Origin: Cryptomeria japonica
Taxonomy: Eukaryota > Streptophyta > Pinopsida > Cupressales > Cupressaceae
NCBI RefSeq assembly: GCF_030272615.1
Contig: NC_081406.1
Span: 216,452,997 to 216,516,996 of the forward strand
DNA length: 64,000 nt
Direction: 5' to 3'
Below are positions 61,405-64,000 of this stretch, piece by piece (within the stretch, counting starts at the first letter, position 1; each line of letters starts with the position of its first letter). The notes under the pieces are model-generated. The model was given only the letters and a program-made list of their open reading frames with translations, was not told the origin of the DNA and did no database searches. Position numbers and translations under genes: made by a program.

Positions 61405-62279
61405 GACAATGCGATTTTAAGCATTGTTTCAAAGAACAATAATGAAAATGCCCCAGACAATGACAATGACATATGCATGCCCCCTCGACGAATTGGTCGG
61501 AAACATGCAGAAAAGAGGCCAATTGATCGATAAAAATGATAGGATCGAACGGACTGACAATCAGAGATCGGATGCATGAAGGACAAGCAATTTATGGTGC
61601 AAAAGACCGTGACCAACATAAGATGGAGAGGGTGCACGTCCATCTATGCACTGACAAAGATCTATAAATGAGACCAAGAGAGGGAAAATTGCTCATTTGC
61701 ACTAGACAAAGAGGAGGATTTGTTGCTCTGGACAAGGACACTTGCAGAGAGATGGAAAACATTCCAATGGCAGATCACCTTGGGGAACGTGTATGCACAT
61801 ACAGACGACCAGATGATGCAAGAGCAGCGGTATGGATCTCAAAAACCCATGTTTTCAATTTCATGAATTTTGATTGCTTGCGGGACATTGTGGGGCCCAC
61901 AGGGAATACAGAAAAAGACTTTTGTGCTTGTGTAGGGTGAATCATGCGCTTGTGTAGGGTCTTCTACGCTTGTGTAGGGAGACATAGGCGTAGGTTACAT
62001 GACACAGGTGCAAGTTCCTTGACACAGGCGCAATTGTGCATTTGTGACTCAATTTTGGTCCAAAACGACATGCAAATGATCCGGAAAGGGGGGATAAGGG
62101 TAAGATAGGTCAGATTAGATGAAAAACACCCTGATTTGGACATGAAAATGAGGAAATGCAACCCGTAGGAGCAAACCCTAAAACTAACAAAATATGCCCC
62201 AATTGTGATGCAGAGGCGATAGTATCCGTTGATCACACAAGAGAACCGACCAGACTGCTTCATGCTATGACATAGACTC
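61405..62279. other. Region between polypurine tract and PMD frame
   Basis: A plus-strand open frame of 90 codons lies at 61668-61940, but I recognise nothing in it and it may be chance. GCTTGTGTAGGG occurs three times (61926, 61948 and 61968). An in-frame TGA at 62268 precedes the PMD start. Confidence 0.5.
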
Positions 62280-63959
62280 ATGAGCATAGACAGAGATATC
62301 TTAGTAGGACTTGGGATATACTATGTCACATTCATGCCCGAGATTAGGGCAAACACAGGACTGCTTACCGCATTGGCAGAGCGATGGCATTCAGAGACTT
62401 CCTCTTTCCATCTGGCGACTGGAGAGGCGACGGTGACACTGGAGGATGTATGGCGTATTCTCCGCATTCCGATTCATGGAGAGATGATAGAGTATGACCC
62501 AGTGACAGGGAGAGACACGTTGTGCAGATTGTTTGAGTGTGACGTAGATGATCTAGATATTGTCGAGAGGGAGATTGGCTGGGAGACCATGGCATCAGAG
62601 TATGATCGGCGATACGTGGTGATAGCATGCCTACTAGCAGGAGATAGACGAGGACATGGATTCCCTAATTAATAGGGAAGAGTGCTAGAGCGGATGGCGA
62701 CAGAGGGGACGGTCTATGCATGGGGACCATGTGTACTGGCCATGCTGTATTTTCAGTTGCATTAGATAGCGTATCAGGGAGTTCAGACTTTGAGTTGTGG
62801 AGTCACATTGTTATAGGTATGGGCATTTGAGCACATAGCCATATGTCGATTGATTACAGAGAGATAGGTAGTACCACATTGACCATATGTGTACTGCTAT
62901 AGGGGAGCACTGAGATAGGGTCCTTTTGGATACATATTATATTGGCGACATGAGCTAGACAGACTGAGAGAGTTCATATGGAGGCCATATCGTGATTGTC
63001 CAGGATGGTCAGATGATAGTGATGAGCTACCATATTGTAGAAAGGAGAGGTACTTGATTGGGCGACCAGTGAATTGCCAGAGAGTGATTGAGTTGTACCT
63101 GCCAGAGAGAGTCAGATGATAGTTTGGAGAGAGGCAGGATGTACCTAGGAGGACTGCACACTTTGCCCAATCTCACAGAGAGACGAGTTAGTGGGGGAGT
63201 ATGATTCAGCCACACATAGCATATGCAGACTTCTCACAGCTACAGCAAAGACCGTGGGATTGGAGATCAGATGTGGTGGATGTTGGGATGACAAAGGAGT
63301 ATGAGAGATGGTTTGGACGACGACGGCCAGTGCCATTGACAGATCCAGATATTCTAGTACCGAGGTGACAGGAGGACTTCCCACTCACAGGAGAGGAGGA
63401 GGGAGATGATGAGGATGAGGAGGATGAGGATAGTGATGAGGATGATGAGGATGACGAGGATGGAGATGAGGATGGTGGGGATGATGAGGACAAAGATGAG
63501 GATGATCTAGATTCAGGCGAGCAGGAGGCATTGCAGGATATACCCATAGAGCTGGAGACAGCTAGGACAGAAGAGATGGAGATGTGTAGGGCTACCATAG
63601 CGAGTCAGTGGGATCACATTGCAGCTTTAGAGAGAGAGCATGATCAGTTCAGAGCGGAGATAGCCAAACTCACAACATACTCAATTCGGGATGCCAGTGC
63701 ACGCGAGATGGCACAGATGCTGGTAGAGACCGGAGAGGAGATACGCCATTGGAGGACACTATATGAGAGTGTAGTTCCACCAGAGCAGAGAGCACCTTCA
63801 TATCAAGCACGATCGAGGACAGAGAGCAGGGTATGCTCTCGGAGGTCATTGAGTAGCATGGGGGTGAGTGGACCTATGAGACCACCACAGCTAGGACTAG
63901 GAGGGACATCATCCATGAGACATGGCAGGGATGAGGAGGACAGAGGGAGCACCCAGTGA
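62280..63959 (+). pseudogene. Plant mobile domain (PMD) protein frame, antisense in Tat-PMD
   Basis: The PMD is a plant-specific domain of MAIN/MAIL1-type nuclear proteins and is also found inside transposable elements. The frame runs 559 codons without a frameshift. It shows LLTALAERWHSETSSFHLATGE, then TLEDVWRILRIPIHG (residues about 24-60). WGPCVLAMLYFQL follows near 62720, WAFEHIAICR near 62820, WRPY near 62980, and LPERVR..FGERQDVPR near 63100, which are canonical PMD blocks. A run of Asp/Glu (63396-63510) and a coiled-coil-like tail follow. About 12 in-frame stops break it (62670, 62673, 62763, 62814, 62865, 62880, 62916, 63117, 63120, 63189, 63366). The start at 62280 is the first ATG after an upstream TGA and may be internal. 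Confidence 0.88.
63396..63510 (+). repeat. GAGGATGA-rich low-complexity tract encoding Asp/Glu run
   Basis: Reiterated GAGGATGAGGAT encodes an acidic linker between the PMD and the coiled-coil tail. The serine-rich reading on the other strand is its shadow. Confidence 0.85.
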
Positions 63960-64000
63960 CAGAGGCATGTGCTCCGTATGACAGACAAATGTAGTTTGAC

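Larger units (their letters stand above)
59874..64000 (-). mobile_element. Tat-PMD: second Tat-type element, 3' end only
   Basis: The 3' LTR is 59874-61388 (minus strand) and a purine tract lies next to it at 61389-61404. The internal part has a plus-strand, so antisense, plant mobile domain frame at 62280-63959. The pol genes would lie beyond 64000. The orientation is inferred from the LTR start TGTAGACACC on the minus strand, the purine tract AGAGGGGCAAAA before it, and a minus-strand TATA box. Confidence 0.75.

Noticed and set aside
61668-61940. 90-codon plus-strand frame as a gene
   Set aside because: No recognisable motif and no sign of conservation; it was noted only as part of the region description.
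63206-63598. Minus-strand serine-rich open frame
   Set aside because: It is the complement of the Asp/Glu-coding tract in the PMD frame.
1-64000. CRISPR array, operon or bacterial features
   Set aside because: The repeats found are LTRs, tandem repeats and microsatellites of a plant genome; no spacer-repeat pattern or ribosome binding sites were seen.

Overview
The window is plant nuclear DNA made almost entirely of LTR retrotransposons. No host protein gene, rRNA, tRNA or CRISPR array could be supported in 64 kb. Large, old, nested and transition-decayed Ty1/copia and Ty3/Tat elements with AT-rich LTRs suggest a seed plant with a very large genome. A gymnosperm (conifer-like) is my best guess, but the sequence alone does not prove it.

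Layout, left to right. 1-411: end of an LTR of the same family as the one at 59874-61388. 412-2789 and 9462-13889: unassigned AT-rich repeat DNA, split by Copia-A (2795-9456, + strand, TSD ATAGG). 13890-16160: heavily decayed copia pol (Copia-D). 17209-20287: an AT-rich gypsy-type LTR with a 1.2-kb direct duplication. 20288-23075: AT-rich unassigned DNA, probably ending in a minus-strand LTR fragment.

23076 to at least 59873 is one nest. The outer element, NA1, is a minus-strand, gag-only, copia-like element with 2.56-kb LTRs. Copia-B (27207-34194, +) sits in its gag. Tat-1, a Ty3/gypsy element (36367-58935, +), sits in its 5' LTR. Inside the Tat-1 integrase lies NA2 (46676-55921, -), a non-autonomous element encoding a long, lysine/glutamate-rich protein I do not recognise. 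Inside NA2 lies Copia-C (49765-55776, -), the least diverged element. Further along the same NA1 LTR is a second Tat-type element (59874 to beyond 64000, -) that carries an antisense plant mobile domain (PMD) reading frame next to its 3' LTR.

The four nested insertions with both ends in the window show 5-bp target duplications, exact or with one transition, and the Tat-1 reading frame is restored exactly across NA2. Copia-A, Copia-B, NA1 and NA2 share nearly the same polypurine tract, LTR start and C-rich LTR end, so the autonomous copias may have mobilised the two non-autonomous elements. Nearly all coding regions are dead. In Tat-1, Copia-C and the PMD frame the damage is mostly in-frame stops explainable by C-to-T or G-to-A transitions, with no frameshift seen. 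That pattern fits slow decay of methylated, silenced DNA.
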